Positions 7,804 through 18,258 of a stretch of DNA of 64,000 nucleotides are shown in pieces (position 1 is the stretch's first letter; each line of letters starts with the position of its first letter). The DNA is taken from positions 92,073 to 156,072 of the forward strand of contig NZ_FTNC01000006.1 in assembly GCF_900156285.1 (NCBI RefSeq), in the 5' to 3' direction. A model generated the notes under the pieces. The model saw nothing but the letters and a program-made list of their open reading frames with translations. It did not search any database and was not told the DNA's origin. Source of the stretch: Halanaerobium kushneri. Its GTDB lineage: Bacteria; Bacillota; Halanaerobiia; Halanaerobiales; Halanaerobiaceae. A program made the translations under genes and the position numbers.

Positions 7804-9109
7804 AAAAATCACCAAATAAATAACTGTATATCTGATCAGCTCCTGCTATTTCAAAATCTTCAGGAACATCCTGACCACAAGTTAAATAGGATAACGACAG
7901 GTTATAATTCTCTTTAATATTTATTATATCTCCATAACTACTTGTTTCGTCCAGTTTTGTCAGCAGAGCTCTGTCAGGTTTAAGTTTGGAAAACTCAGAG
8001 ATAATACTGCGCAGATCACTGCTTTTAGTATTTAAACTTAATAATAAATGAACCTCATCTACCAGAGTGTGATCAACATAGTCTTTTAGTCGCCCTAACT
8101 GAATCTGATCTTTCCAGCTGCTGCCCGGAGTGTCAATCAAAACTAAATCACAATTTCTAAACTGTCCTGCAATCATTTCTTCCAGCTTAGAACTGCTGTA
8201 ACAGACAGCAAATGGAATATCGATAATTTTACTATAAGTCTGCAGCTGTTCTACTGCAGCTATCCGATAGGTATCAGCTGTAATTAAACCAACATTTTTA
8301 TTTTTATCTACTGCAAAGTGAGCAGCAATTTTTGCCATAGTAGTGGTTTTGCCGACTCCGGTTGGACCGATAAAAGAAACAACTTTTTGAGCTGAATCTA
8401 ATTTTATTGCCTCATTTTCAGCAAAATAAATTCCTAAAAATTCTTTTAAACGACTCTCAAAGTTATTTTCACCTGCTGAAGCTGTTTTTATATCCATTTC
8501 TTTTAAAAACAGATTAACATTTCTGCTGTCTACTCCCTGCTCTAACAGATAATTATATAATTGATTACTATTATTTAAATTTTTATTTTTATTTCCTGGA
8601 TTTTTTTGATCAAATTTATTCTGCAGTTTTTGAGCAGCTGTTAAATTCTGCTGATTTTTTAATTCTTTTTTAAAAGAGTTTTCCGGCTCTACAGTCTGAT
8701 TGCTGGTTTTAGTTTGTTTCGGCTGCTCTGATTTTTTTTCTGTTACATCTACTTCAGATCCGGCAGCAGTTTTTAAATCATCTATAAATTCTTTAATTGC
8801 ATTTTTATTTTCAGGATCTTTACTTGCAGTTTTCTGGATCTTAGTTCTCTCAACTTTCCTCGTTTTTCTTCCATAGTTTGAAATTTCAACAATATCATCA
8901 TTATTATCTTCTTTTACTGTAGTCTCTGAATCAGACTCTTTACTATCCAAAGCAGCAACTACCTCAAAAACCTCTTTTCCGAAAAATCCGAAAAACCCAC
9001 CCTGTTTCAATTTTCTTTTATTTACAATAACAGCCTCAGGTCCCAGATCAGCCTTAACCTGAAAAATTACATCCTGCATTGTTTCGCCAGTATATTTTTT
9101 TACTTTCAT
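7796..9109 (-). CDS. flhF: Flagellar SRP-type GTPase FlhF
   Basis: FlhF is a GTPase of the signal recognition particle class that recruits early flagellar components to the assembly site. The protein has 437 residues: a short basic N-terminal region with the B-domain opening VKKYTGETMQDVIFQVKADL, a long low-complexity Lys/Asn/Gln-rich linker (about 75-185), then the NG domain. The P-loop GPTGVGKTTTMAKIAAHF is at about residue 247, followed by ITADTYRIAAVEQL and LIDTPGSS. Its ATG follows the flhA stop directly (stop at 9110), and its 3' end overlaps flhG. The gene order flhA-flhF-flhG is the classic one. Confidence 0.95.
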   Translation of the reverse strand: MKVKKYTGETMQDVIFQVKADLGPEAVIVNKRKLKQGGFFGFFGKEVFEVVAALDSKESDSETTVKEDNNDDIVEISNYGRKTRKVERTKIQKTASKDPENKNAIKEFIDDLKTAAGSEVDVTEKKSEQPKQTKTSNQTVEPENSFKKELKNQQNLTAAQKLQNKFDQKNPGNKNKNLNNSNQLYNYLLEQGVDSRNVNLFLKEMDIKTASAGENNFESRLKEFLGIYFAENEAIKLDSAQKVVSFIGPTGVGKTTTMAKIAAHFAVDKNKNVGLITADTYRIAAVEQLQTYSKIIDIPFAVCYSSSKLEEMIAGQFRNCDLVLIDTPGSSWKDQIQLGRLKDYVDHTLVDEVHLLLSLNTKSSDLRSIISEFSKLKPDRALLTKLDETSSYGDIINIKENYNLSLSYLTCGQDVPEDFEIAGADQIYSYLFGDFYA

Positions 9110-11179
9110 TTAATTAACAACCCCCTGAACCTGAAGTTCAACATCAGATTCCAACTCATTAAAAGAGAGTACTGTTAGATCAGAGAAAGTTCGATGTACC
9201 ATTTCTTTAATTGGCCTTCTAATCATTGGTGAAGTCAATAAAATGGGCTCTCTTCCCTGTTCTAATAACTGCTTAGCCTGCTGAACTATACTATTAATTA
9301 AATTTTGTGCCTCAGCCGGCTGTAAAGATAAATAATTACCCTGATCAGACTGCTCCAGAGAATTTGCCAGTTTTTCCTCTTTCTGCGGATCAATAGTAAA
9401 AACATTTAAATTGTTATTCTCATCAGTAAACTGATTACTGATCTGTCGGGATAATCCCTGACGTACATATTCAGTCAAAATAGTCTGGTCTTTAGTTCGA
9501 GCAGCATGATCTGCCAGAGTTTCTAAAATTAAAACCAGATTTTTTATTGGAATATTTTCCCACAATAGATTCTGCAGTATTTTCTGAATTTCTCCCAGAT
9601 TCATAAGATCCGGCATAAGTTCATCCACTACAGCCTGATTATCCTCTTTTACATTATCAATTAATTTTTTGACTTCTTCTCTGCCCAGCAATTCATAAGC
9701 ATGAGATTTAATAATTTCAGTTAAATGAGTAGCCATGACTGAACCAGGATCTACTACTGTGTAATTTGCCATCTCAGCTCTTTCCCGCTGTTCAGCCTCA
9801 ATCCAGATAGCAGGTGTACCGAAGGCGGGCTCTTCAGTATCTACTCCTTCTATATCTTCAAAAGTATCACCTGGATCCATAGCCAGATATTTATCAGCAA
9901 ATAATTGGTATTCGCTTATTTCTACTCCCTGCAGCTTAATCTTATATGTGTTTGGCTGCAGCTGTAAGTTGTCCACAATTCTTACCGGTGGTAAAATAAT
10001 ACCCAGCTCCATAGCAATCTGCTTTCTGATATTGGCAACTCTATCTAAAAAGTCTCCACCCTGTTCGGGAAGAACAAGCGAAATTAGGTTATATCCAACT
10101 TCAATTTCAAGTTTATCAACTTTTATCAGCTGTTTTATTTCTTGTTCCTTCATCTCCTGTTTTTCTTCCGGGCTTAACTCCGCTTTTTCTTTTTTCTTTT
10201 CTCTCGGAGCTTCAACCTGAGCGGTCCTGATAATTAAATACGCCATAGTAGCAATAAATACTGCCAGCACTAAAAATGGAATTGTAGGTAAACCGGGAAC
10301 AAAGCCAAGTACTAATAAAACTCCCGCAGCTATAAAAAGAGCTTTGGGCTGTTTTAAAAGCTGTTCCGTCATCTCATTACCCATATTATTATCAGAGGCA
10401 GCTCTGGTGACCACCATACCGGTAGCTGTAGAAATTAGAAGTGCAGGAAATTGAGAAACCAGACCATCACCAACAGTTAAAAGAATATATGTTTGAGAAG
10501 CTTCGCCAAAACCCATTCCCTGCTGTAACATTCCAATAACAAGTCCACCTATAATATTAATAAAAGTTATAATAATACCGGCAATAGCATCACCTTTTAC
10601 AAATTTACTGGCACCATCCATTGCTCCATAAAAATCTGCTTCCTGTCTAATTTTTTCTCTTTCTCTTTTTGCTTCTCTTTCGTCAATAATACCTGCATTT
10701 AAATCAGCATCAATACTCATCTGTTTACCGGGCATTGCATCTAGAGTAAATCGAGCTGCTACTTCTGCAACTCGCTCTGCACCTTTAGTAATTACAACAA
10801 ACTGTATAACTACCAAAATTAAAAAGATTATCAGACCAACAACATAATTTCCCCCGACCACAAAATCACCAAAACTCATTATGATTTCTCCAGCATAACC
10901 CTGACCTAAAATTAATCTGGTCGTAGAAACATTAAGCCCCAGTCTAAAAAGAGTTGCAAAAAGTAAAAGAGAGGGAAAAACTGAAAGGTCCAGTGGCTCT
11001 GTGGTATAAATACTCACCAGAATAACAACCATTGAAAAGGTTATATTGGCAGCCAGCAGCATATCCAAAAGCATAGTTGGTAAGGGAATAATAAACATTA
11101 CAATTATTCCAACTACCATTAAAGCAAAAATTATATCCATATTTTTTGTTATATTTGTAAAAGCTGCAGTATTATCCAC
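9110..11179 (-). CDS. flhA: Flagellar type III export gate protein FlhA
   Basis: FlhA is the large export-gate subunit that couples ion flow to secretion and docks chaperone-substrate complexes. The 689-residue protein has about eight membrane helices in the first 315 residues. The conserved loop contains KGAERVAEVAARFTLDAMPG and SIDADLNAG, the FHIPEP family hallmark. The C-terminal cytoplasmic domain (about 350-689) includes VIDPGS-like text (VVDPGSVMATHL) and ends LQVQGVVN. The start is a GTG with GGAGG twelve bases upstream; an internal ATG at codon 14 has no good site. It is separated from flhB by a 113-base AT-rich gap. Confidence 0.96.
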   Translation of the reverse strand: MDNTAAFTNITKNMDIIFALMVVGIIVMFIIPLPTMLLDMLLAANITFSMVVILVSIYTTEPLDLSVFPSLLLFATLFRLGLNVSTTRLILGQGYAGEIIMSFGDFVVGGNYVVGLIIFLILVVIQFVVITKGAERVAEVAARFTLDAMPGKQMSIDADLNAGIIDEREAKREREKIRQEADFYGAMDGASKFVKGDAIAGIIITFINIIGGLVIGMLQQGMGFGEASQTYILLTVGDGLVSQFPALLISTATGMVVTRAASDNNMGNEMTEQLLKQPKALFIAAGVLLVLGFVPGLPTIPFLVLAVFIATMAYLIIRTAQVEAPREKKKEKAELSPEEKQEMKEQEIKQLIKVDKLEIEVGYNLISLVLPEQGGDFLDRVANIRKQIAMELGIILPPVRIVDNLQLQPNTYKIKLQGVEISEYQLFADKYLAMDPGDTFEDIEGVDTEEPAFGTPAIWIEAEQRERAEMANYTVVDPGSVMATHLTEIIKSHAYELLGREEVKKLIDNVKEDNQAVVDELMPDLMNLGEIQKILQNLLWENIPIKNLVLILETLADHAARTKDQTILTEYVRQGLSRQISNQFTDENNNLNVFTIDPQKEEKLANSLEQSDQGNYLSLQPAEAQNLINSIVQQAKQLLEQGREPILLTSPMIRRPIKEMVHRTFSDLTVLSFNELESDVELQVQGVVN

Positions 11180-11292
11180 TAATAAAATTAACCTCCACCA
11201 GTATAAGTAAAAAATTTAAAACAAGTTGTTCTTATTATATCAACTATCAGACTAAATTAAAACAAAATATAGCAATTAATAAATTAATCTCT

Positions 11293-12351
11293 TTAATTTC
11301 TATTTTGAAATATTTTTGCCAGGATTTCAGCCACTGCCTGATAAAGCTCAACCGGAACCTGATCACCAATCTCCGTCATTTTATTTAAGGAACGAGCCAG
11401 TGGTTTGTTTTCAACTATTTCGACCTCTGCATCTCTTGCTCTTTCTTTTATTTTCTGAGCAATAAAATCTTCACCTTTAGCCACAACCACAGGAGCTTCC
11501 ATATCCTCCAGATCATATTCCAGTGCTACAGCAATATGAGTAGGATTAGTGATTACTACATCAGCATCTTTGACAGAAGACATCATACGATTCATACTCA
11601 TCTCTCGCTGTCTCTGCTTCCGCTGCTGCTGAATCATGGGATCCCCTTCCATCTCTTTTCGTTCCTGTTTTACTTCATATTTAGACATCTTAAGATCCTT
11701 ATTGTGCTGCCATCTTTGATAAAGTAAATCTAGTACTCCCAAAATTACTAAAGCAGCAATAATTGCAAAAGCCATCCTGGTAATCAAACCAGCAATAGCA
11801 ACCAGTGACTGATCCAGTCCCTGGTGGATACTATTTTCAAATATATTAAGATTATTCATTAAAAAACGATAAGCAATAACTGCAATCACAGCCAGCTTAA
11901 ATAATGATTTTAATAATTCAACAAACCCCTTGAGGGAAAAAATGTTTTTTGCACCTTTAATCGGATCTATTTTTTTAAGATCAGGCACCAGGGGCTTGGT
12001 TGTAAAGAGAGCTCCAATCTGTAGAAAATTGACCAAAATCCCTGCTGCAGCAGTAACTATCATAATTGGATAAATAGTTTCTACCACTGAAAAAAAAGCA
12101 TCATATAAAATATTAAAAGCCATATTAATTGTAAACGGTCTGACAATTAAGTTTTTAAAATAATACTGAAGTTGATTAAGTACACCAAAAAATATCTGCT
12201 GCATTAAAAAATAAAGAAACATAAAACTTGCCAGCAGCGTAAAAGCCTGACTTATTTCTTTTCCTTTGGCCACATTACCTTCTTCTCTGGCCTCTCTTTT
12301 CCGTTTGGGCGTGGCTTCTTCTGTTTTTTCACCAGTTCCATTATCCGCCAT
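11293..12351 (-). CDS. flhB: Flagellar export gate protein and substrate switch FlhB
   Basis: FlhB is an export-gate membrane protein that switches substrate class from rod/hook to filament after self-cleavage. The 352-residue protein starts with the basic segment GEKTEEATPKRKREAREEGN, has four membrane helices (about 30-210), and carries the autocleavage motif NPTH (in VVITNPTHIAVALEYD) in its cytoplasmic domain. The cleavage motif is intact, so the switch is probably functional. It is separated from fliR by 79 bases. Confidence 0.96.
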   Translation of the reverse strand: MADNGTGEKTEEATPKRKREAREEGNVAKGKEISQAFTLLASFMFLYFLMQQIFFGVLNQLQYYFKNLIVRPFTINMAFNILYDAFFSVVETIYPIMIVTAAAGILVNFLQIGALFTTKPLVPDLKKIDPIKGAKNIFSLKGFVELLKSLFKLAVIAVIAYRFLMNNLNIFENSIHQGLDQSLVAIAGLITRMAFAIIAALVILGVLDLLYQRWQHNKDLKMSKYEVKQERKEMEGDPMIQQQRKQRQREMSMNRMMSSVKDADVVITNPTHIAVALEYDLEDMEAPVVVAKGEDFIAQKIKERARDAEVEIVENKPLARSLNKMTEIGDQVPVELYQAVAEILAKIFQNRN

Positions 12352-12430
12352 AATTTTATCTCCTTCAGTTCAATTTATAATAAGCTAAAAATATTATTAA
12401 TCTAATATACTCCTTCAAATCACAGTAAAA

Positions 12431-13216
12431 CTAGGGTGCAATCAATTTAAAGAGAGCCGGAATTTCATTAATGACATCCATTAATATTTCTGCATAATAG
12501 TGGTTTAAAACCGGCATTAAAACAAATATCAAAATCAAACCAGCCATAATTTTAATTGGTAGTCCAATTATAAATAAATTCATCTGTGGTACTGATCTTG
12601 CCAGAAAAGCAAGTATAATGTCAATAAAAAAGATAGCTCCAGCTATCGGCAGAGCAATCTTAACTGCAAGTAGAAACATATCAGCACTTCTTCTAAAAAA
12701 ATACTGCCAGAGTTCTGAAGAAAAATTAACTCGCCCAGGAGGAATAATCTCAAATGACTGATATAGATGTTTGATTAAAAGCAAATGACCATTTAAAGCC
12801 AGAAAAATTAAAGTTACAAAAATATTTTTCAGCTGTCCAATCACCGGTGAATCTACTCCACTAAACGGATCAACAACATTGGCAATTCTGAAACCCATCC
12901 GCATATCAACAATTTGACCACCTAACTGGACTGCAGAAAAAACTAGAAAAACAGCCAGGCCCATAAAAAGGCCAATACTTGCTTCACTGATAATTTCAAT
13001 AATCACCAGCAAATTACTGTCCGGATAAACTGCAGGATAATTCCCTACTACAAGTGGAAATGTAAGAACAGCCAGACTCACCGCTACTAAAATTTTAATC
13101 TGATATAATATTACTCGACTGCTAAATATGGGGGTTAAAAGCATCATTCCCAGATAGCGGCTCAAAATTAGAAAGAATAGGTAAATATGTTCGTTAATCA
13201 TTAATCCATCTATCAC
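12431..13216 (-). CDS. fliR: Flagellar export gate protein FliR
   Basis: FliR is part of the FliP-FliQ-FliR core channel of the flagellar secretion gate. The 261-residue, very hydrophobic protein has about six membrane helices. It has the family segments SEASIGLFMGLAVFLVFSAVQ and GQIVDMRMGFRIANVVDP. The apparent start is GTG (13216-13214) with a GGGG site ten bases away; the ATG five codons later (MINEH) is an alternative. It follows fliQ by 13 bases. Confidence 0.94.
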   Translation of the reverse strand: MIDGLMINEHIYLFFLILSRYLGMMLLTPIFSSRVILYQIKILVAVSLAVLTFPLVVGNYPAVYPDSNLLVIIEIISEASIGLFMGLAVFLVFSAVQLGGQIVDMRMGFRIANVVDPFSGVDSPVIGQLKNIFVTLIFLALNGHLLLIKHLYQSFEIIPPGRVNFSSELWQYFFRRSADMFLLAVKIALPIAGAIFFIDIILAFLARSVPQMNLFIIGLPIKIMAGLILIFVLMPVLNHYYAEILMDVINEIPALFKLIAP

Positions 13217-13229
13217 TTATAATCAGCCC

Positions 13230-13499
13230 CTAACTAATATAGGTAGGAATATTCTGCAGAAGTTCCTGCACAAACTCTACAACAGTTGTCATTATCCAGG
13301 GACCAAAAAAAGCTATCGAAGCCAGTACAGCAAATATTTTGGGGACAAAGGCCAGTGTCTGTTCCTGAATCTGAGTTGTAGCCTGAAAAATAGCAACTAA
13401 AAGACCGGTAATCAAACCCGCTCCCAGAACTGGCAAAACAACAATAATAACAGTATATAAGGCCTGTCTTCCAATATCAAGAACTACTGCTTCTCCCAT
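13230..13499 (-). CDS. fliQ: Flagellar export gate protein FliQ
   Basis: A small export-gate subunit that packs around the FliP-FliR channel. The 89-residue protein matches the usual FliQ length and has two membrane helices (about 14-40 and 50-77), with the family segment ATTQIQEQTLAFVPKI between them. The start is the ATG at 13499-13497, nine bases after GGGAG; a TTG three codons upstream directly abuts that site and is rejected. It sits in the canonical fliP-fliQ-fliR-flhB order. Confidence 0.95.
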   Translation of the reverse strand: MGEAVVLDIGRQALYTVIIVVLPVLGAGLITGLLVAIFQATTQIQEQTLAFVPKIFAVLASIAFFGPWIMTTVVEFVQELLQNIPTYIS

Positions 13500-13557
13500 A
13501 TGCTTCAACTCCCAAATTATTTAAAATTAGCAATTAAAAATAAGTTTTTTTAATTAA

Positions 13558-14331
13558 TTAGAAAAAAGTTTCGATTAAAGAACCAATTAAAAGATGCCAG
13601 CCATCTGCCAGAACAAATAGTAAAATTTTAAACGGTAATGAGATAATAACCGGTGGTAACATCATCATACCCATCGACATTAAAATACTGGCTACAATCA
13701 TATCTATCATCAAAAATGGAATATATAATAAAAATCCAATCTGAAAGGCTATTTTAATCTCATTAACTAAAAAAGCGGGAATTAAAACAAATGTTGGAAG
13801 GTCTTCCCTGGTCTCCGGTCGCTCAATCTCCGCAATGTTAGTGAATAGTGCCAGTGAACGTTCATCAACCTGATTAAACATAAATTCTCTAACTGGAGAA
13901 ATAGTATTCTGATAAGCTTCTTCCAGACTTATTTCATCAGCAAGATAGGGCTGAAGAGCATTCTGATTTACCCCCTGCCAGACAGGAGACATAATAAATA
14001 TAGTTAAAAATATTGCAATTCCAATTAAAACCTGGTTGGGCGGCATATTATTTAAAGCAAGTGCCCTCTTTAATATTGAAAAAACAATTATGATTCTGGT
14101 AAAAGATGTAAAAAGTATTATGATTGCCGGAGCAAGAGATAAAACTGTCAGCAGGAGTAAAATTTGAAGTGATAAAACTAAATCATCCCCCTGATTTTCA
14201 GCTCCCTCATCTCCAATTTGAAAAGAAATATTTGGAATATTAAAATCCTGAGCTGAAACAGAAAAACTGAAATTAAATAACAATAATATTACCAGAGCAA
14301 TTAAAAATAATCTTTTAAACATCCTGATCAC
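13558..14331 (-). CDS. fliP: Flagellar export gate protein FliP
   Basis: FliP forms the pentameric core of the flagellar export channel. The 257-residue protein has a cleavable signal peptide (about 1-27), as is typical of FliP. It has four further membrane helices and the family motifs SFTRIIIVFSILKRALALNN and PPNQVLIGIAIFLTIF, and ends SLPFKILLFVLADGW. The start is a GTG that overlaps the end of fliO by 17 bases; an ATG three codons in is possible but is crowded against the only nearby AGG. Confidence 0.95.
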   Translation of the reverse strand: MIRMFKRLFLIALVILLLFNFSFSVSAQDFNIPNISFQIGDEGAENQGDDLVLSLQILLLLTVLSLAPAIIILFTSFTRIIIVFSILKRALALNNMPPNQVLIGIAIFLTIFIMSPVWQGVNQNALQPYLADEISLEEAYQNTISPVREFMFNQVDERSLALFTNIAEIERPETREDLPTFVLIPAFLVNEIKIAFQIGFLLYIPFLMIDMIVASILMSMGMMMLPPVIISLPFKILLFVLADGWHLLIGSLIETFF

Positions 14332-14683
14332 TGCTGTTAGAACTTTTATCTTTAGCCAGAATACTTTTTAGCTTATCTTTAAAATCTCCTTTTTTCCCTT
14401 TTTCTTTTCTCAAATCATTAAAATCAAAATCTAACTGATCGATCGGCCAGCTTCGCAAATAATTTAATTCTTCTTTACTACCACCAAGCATTACAATTTC
14501 GTTAAAAACCTTAACCAGATAAATTGTCTCTCCATTGGCCAACCGCATTGTATCAATTATTTCCATCTGCCTGGAATTGGTTAAATTAAATCTGTTTTTC
14601 AAAAGATAATAAATTGCTAAAATAAAGCCAATTACTAAAACAAGGTAAAAAGTAATCTTAAAGGTTTCCCAGAGATAATTCAT
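14315..14683 (-). CDS. fliO: Flagellar biosynthesis protein FliO
   Basis: FliO is a small single-pass membrane protein that helps FliP assemble into the export gate. The 122-residue protein has one N-terminal membrane helix (about residues 10-28) and a basic cytoplasmic domain with the family segment DTMRLANGETIYLVKVFNEIVMLGG, in two parts. It ends in a charged low-complexity tail. FliO sequences are poorly conserved, but the position between fliY and fliP and the topology make the call secure. Confidence 0.85.
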   Translation of the reverse strand: MNYLWETFKITFYLVLVIGFILAIYYLLKNRFNLTNSRQMEIIDTMRLANGETIYLVKVFNEIVMLGGSKEELNYLRSWPIDQLDFDFNDLRKEKGKKGDFKDKLKSILAKDKSSNSSDQDV

Positions 14684-14695
14684 TATATCACCAGC

Positions 14696-15937
14696 CTATA
14701 TCTTTGATAGTCGTTCAGCGGGACTAATTATGTCTTTAACTCTAAAGCCAAAGTTTTCATCAATAACAACAACTTCTCCCTTTGCGACCAGCTTTCCGTT
14801 AACCAAAAGATCTACTGGTTCTCCAGCGAGCTTGTCAAGCTCAATTATAGAGCCATCCCCAAGATCAAGAATATCTCTAATTTTCATAACTGTTTTACCC
14901 AGCCTTACTGTAACTTCCAGCGGTACATCTTTAATTAATTCCATATTATTTGGTAAGGGCTGTGTAGATGACTGACTAAATTCGGGAAATTGTGCTGACT
15001 GAACATCAACTTTTTCTTCTCTTTCAATATTTCTATTTTGCGGTTCTCTTCTCTGCTGTGAAGACCGCCCGGCTTCACCAGTATTAGTCTGAGAAGCTGA
15101 TTTGTTTTTTTGTCCCTGAGAGCTCTGAGAACCTTCTGTTTCCTGATATTCTTCTTTAACTGAAGTATCAACTTCTTCTTTTACTTCTTCTTCAATTTCT
15201 TCTTCATCAATAGTATTATCCATCAAACCTGTATTACCATGGAGCAGAGAATCAGCCAGATCCTTAACAAAATTATAAGAAGAAATCTGTTTAAAACTGC
15301 TATCAATTACATCTCCAACCTTCAGCTTAAAAGAAGTGACAACAATTTTTTCGTTCGGATCAAACCAGTCTCTTCCCTCTTCAATAACATCATCCAGATC
15401 TATAAATTCTGCTGTTGGAGGAGATATATTAACCAGTTCATCCAAAATATTTGACATTGCTGTAGAAGCAGCTCCCATCATCTGATTCATTGCTTCTCCA
15501 ACTGCACTAATTGAAATTTCATTTAACATTTCCTGGTCCATACCTTCGAGACCATCTCCACCCATCATTAAATCAGCAATTACTGCAGCATCTTCTGTAT
15601 CAATAACTAAAAGACTTAGACCCTCAATTCCTTCGACATATTCTACCTTAACTAAGACACAGGGTCTGTCATATTCTTCAATTAACTGCTGAAAAGTTTT
15701 AACATCAACTTCTGGGGTTGTTATATCTACTTTCTCATCAAGTAATGTGGAGAGCGCTGTAGCTGAAGAGCCCATAGCAATGTTATTAACTTCTCCAATA
15801 ACATCAATTTCTTCTGAATTCAAATCAGAAGCATCTGGCCCACCTTTTTGACTATCTGCTACAGGTTCTTCGTCTTCCTGATCATTCATTAATGCATCTA
15901 TTTCATCCTGTGATAAAAAATTACCATCATTCGTCAT
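14696..15937 (-). CDS. fliY: Flagellar motor switch phosphatase FliY
   Basis: FliY combines a CheC-like CheY-P phosphatase with a FliN-like switch domain at the C-ring. The 413-residue protein has an N-terminal CheY-binding peptide ([10 protein letters not shown]) and a CheC-like domain with two active-site helices, each with the E-x-x-N pair ([14 protein letters not shown] and [14 protein letters not shown]). A Gln/Ser-rich linker (about 245-320) leads to a C-terminal SpoA/FliN domain ([20 protein letters not shown]). The start is an ATG ten bases after AGGAG, overlapping the end of fliM by 11 bases. No separate fliN is present. Confidence 0.95.
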   Translation of the reverse strand: MTNDGNFLSQDEIDALMNDQEDEEPVADSQKGGPDASDLNSEEIDVIGEVNNIAMGSSATALSTLLDEKVDITTPEVDVKTFQQLIEEYDRPCVLVKVEYVEGIEGLSLLVIDTEDAAVIADLMMGGDGLEGMDQEMLNEISISAVGEAMNQMMGAASTAMSNILDELVNISPPTAEFIDLDDVIEEGRDWFDPNEKIVVTSFKLKVGDVIDSSFKQISSYNFVKDLADSLLHGNTGLMDNTIDEEEIEEEVKEEVDTSVKEEYQETEGSQSSQGQKNKSASQTNTGEAGRSSQQRREPQNRNIEREEKVDVQSAQFPEFSQSSTQPLPNNMELIKDVPLEVTVRLGKTVMKIRDILDLGDGSIIELDKLAGEPVDLLVNGKLVAKGEVVVIDENFGFRVKDIISPAERLSKI

Positions 15938-16934
15938 CGTCTTCACTCTCCTCTAACAAGTTTTCCGCTACACCAATAATTTGAATTGCTTTATGATTAT
16001 TTTTATTTCCAACAACTGCTTCGTATTTTCTTCTGCTGCCAATTTTTAATTCAGCATTTTCTTCAACTTTTTTATCAAGTCTTACCACATCTCCGGGCTG
16101 GAGATAAAGGAAATCTTCAACTGTAATTTCTGTACTTCCTAAAACTGCATCAACTTCAACCAGAGCCTCATTTAATCTTTTGCGAAGTTTCGCTATATGT
16201 TCTGGAGTCTGTTTCTCTCTGGTACTCGAAAACCAGTATTGAGCATTTAGGTTACTTACAATTGGCTCCAGCATTATATATGGCAGACAAATATTCATTA
16301 ATCCCTCACTGCCACCTATTCTCGCCGAAAGAGTAACAATTATTGTCATGTCACTGTCTGGAACAATCTGGGTAAATTGAGGATTTGATTCCAGTTCAAG
16401 CAGCTTTGGTTTTAACTGAGAAATATTTTCCCAGGCTTCACTAAACCCTTCCAGAAGCCAGCTCATAACTCTTTTAATTACTACCTGTTCAATATCTGTA
16501 AAAGAACGTACTTCATCTATTGGATTGCCGAAACCTCCAAAAAGTCTATCAATAATTGCAAAACCAATTTCTGGATTAATTTCAAAAATAAATTGTCCGT
16601 CAAGAGGATCCAAATTATTAATTCCAATAATAGTTGGTTCAGGTAGAGAGTGAATAAACTCTGAATAAGAAAGCTGTTCGATTGATGCAACTTCAAAATT
16701 AACCATACTGCGAAGTTTGGTAGATAAAGTTGTTGTAAATAGTCTTGAAAGATTTTCGTGAATCATCTGTAATGTTCGCATCTGCTCTTTAGAAAGCTTA
16801 TCAGGTCTGCGAAAATCATAATCTTTAACTTCTTTTTCTTCTGATTGTTCTTTAGCTTCCTCCACATCAAGGCTGCCGTCACTAATTGCAGAGAGCAGAG
16901 AGTCTATTTCATTTTGATTTAGTACATCAGCCAT
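15927..16934 (-). CDS. fliM: Flagellar motor switch protein FliM
   Basis: FliM is the middle C-ring protein and receives CheY-P. The 335-residue protein has the N-terminal CheY-binding peptide ([13 protein letters not shown]), a CheC-like middle domain (about 45-230, with the FliM-type [17 protein letters not shown] segment) and a C-terminal SpoA domain ([20 protein letters not shown]). It lies between fliL and fliY, and its last codons overlap the fliY start. Confidence 0.96.
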   Translation of the reverse strand: MADVLNQNEIDSLLSAISDGSLDVEEAKEQSEEKEVKDYDFRRPDKLSKEQMRTLQMIHENLSRLFTTTLSTKLRSMVNFEVASIEQLSYSEFIHSLPEPTIIGINNLDPLDGQFIFEINPEIGFAIIDRLFGGFGNPIDEVRSFTDIEQVVIKRVMSWLLEGFSEAWENISQLKPKLLELESNPQFTQIVPDSDMTIIVTLSARIGGSEGLMNICLPYIMLEPIVSNLNAQYWFSSTREKQTPEHIAKLRKRLNEALVEVDAVLGSTEITVEDFLYLQPGDVVRLDKKVEENAELKIGSRRKYEAVVGNKNNHKAIQIIGVAENLLEESEDDDE

Positions 16935-16946
16935 CTTTTATCCTCC

Positions 16947-17399
16947 CTACTGTACAACCAGTTCTGTAAACCAGACATTTGTAATCTTTCCTGAAATCAA
17001 TAACTCATTTATTTTATCTTTAACAATTTTTTTAATTGTATCTGAACCAGGCTCTTCTAAAATCTCCTGATTCTGAGCTCTTAGAGTAGAAATTACTCTG
17101 TCTCTAATCTGAGATGAGCGTTTGTCCAACTCTTTTGCCAGCTCAGCATTTTCAAGCTCAAAAACTATAGTTGCTCGAACAAAGCTAATCTGACTGTTAT
17201 TTGAAATATTAACTGTATAACTCCCGGCATTATAAGTTGGCCGTATATCTTCTATACTCTTAACTTGTTCTTTATTTTGCTCATCACTGGAAACTGAAAA
17301 ATAAGTAAAAAAAGTAAAACTTGCCACCCCGGTTATAATTACTACTAAAACTATAATTAAGGCCAGCATTTTAAAATTCATCTGTCCTTCTTCAGCCAT
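16947..17399 (-). CDS. fliL: Flagellar basal body-associated protein FliL
   Basis: FliL is a single-pass membrane protein that supports the stator units at the basal body. The 150-residue protein has one membrane helix (about residues 10-32) and a periplasmic FliL domain with FVRATIVFELEN, KRSSQIRDRVISTLR and the C-terminal GKITNVWFTELVVQ. It starts 8 bases inside the end of motB and is followed by fliM. The motA-motB-fliL order fits a stator function. Confidence 0.93.
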   Translation of the reverse strand: MAEEGQMNFKMLALIIVLVVIITGVASFTFFTYFSVSSDEQNKEQVKSIEDIRPTYNAGSYTVNISNNSQISFVRATIVFELENAELAKELDKRSSQIRDRVISTLRAQNQEILEEPGSDTIKKIVKDKINELLISGKITNVWFTELVVQ

Positions 17400-18258
17400 C
17401 TATATTTCCTCCTTCCTCAGTATTTTCAGTTTGATTATTATTTAACAGATTTTTTGTATTTGCCTCAGCTGCAGACTCCTGATTACTAACTACAGGCTTG
17501 TCTTCAGCTTCAGCGCCATTATTAACTGTATACTGAGAATTTAATACAACTACTTCGACCCTTCTATTTTCAGCTCTTCCCTCAGCTGTAGTATTTTCTG
17601 CAACCGGGCGATATTCAGAATAACCTGCTGCAGAAAGTCTTGCCGGATCAAAGTTCCTTTCTTCTATCAAAAATTTTATCACATTAACAGCTCTGGCAGT
17701 TGACAACTCCCAGTTAGATGGGAATTCGTCTGTTCTAATCGGTAAATCATCTGTATGCCCTTCAATCATAATATCATTGGGAATATCTTTAAGAATATCA
17801 GAAATCATGGCCAGAACTTCTCTCCCCTGGTCTCTAATTTCAGCTCTACCAAGTTCATACAGAATTTCACCAGTTAAACTGATTACCAGTCCCTTTCTTT
17901 TGTTTTCAACATTAACTCTGTCACCCAGATTATTAGCTTCTATATAATTGTTTAATTCCCGCATTACCTGTCGAATGTTCTGGGGTGCCTGAGCATAATC
18001 TTCACCCAGGGTTCCGGCATCAATATTAGGATTGGGAGTAATAGTCTGTCCTCCCTCTAAAACACCTAATTGACTTTGAAGAGCAGAAATAAAACCCTTA
18101 AACTTTTCTACATCCATTGTCGAAAAAGAATATAGTAATACGAAAAAAACTAAAAGCAGAGTCATCATATCTCCAAAAGTTGTCATCCAGGCAGGTGAAC
18201 CACCTTCATCTCCCCCGCCATTATTATTCTTTTTATTACGAGGCATTTTCTGCAGCAC
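17392..18258 (-). CDS. motB: Flagellar motor stator protein MotB (possibly sodium type)
   Basis: MotB anchors the stator to peptidoglycan and carries the ion-binding aspartate. The 288-residue protein has one membrane helix (about 28-46) with Asp30 in the segment WMTTFGDMMTLLLVFFVLLY, and a C-terminal OmpA-like peptidoglycan-binding domain (about 130-245; IEGHTDDLPI and LSAAGYSEYRP). The helix reads closer to the sodium-type PomB/MotS stators than to E. coli MotB, which would fit a halophile, but this is inference. The GTG start is six bases after AGGAG and overlaps the motA end by 23 bases; an ATG at codon 5 is the alternative. Confidence 0.93.
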   Translation of the reverse strand: MLQKMPRNKKNNNGGGDEGGSPAWMTTFGDMMTLLLVFFVLLYSFSTMDVEKFKGFISALQSQLGVLEGGQTITPNPNIDAGTLGEDYAQAPQNIRQVMRELNNYIEANNLGDRVNVENKRKGLVISLTGEILYELGRAEIRDQGREVLAMISDILKDIPNDIMIEGHTDDLPIRTDEFPSNWELSTARAVNVIKFLIEERNFDPARLSAAGYSEYRPVAENTTAEGRAENRRVEVVVLNSQYTVNNGAEAEDKPVVSNQESAAEANTKNLLNNNQTENTEEGGNIDG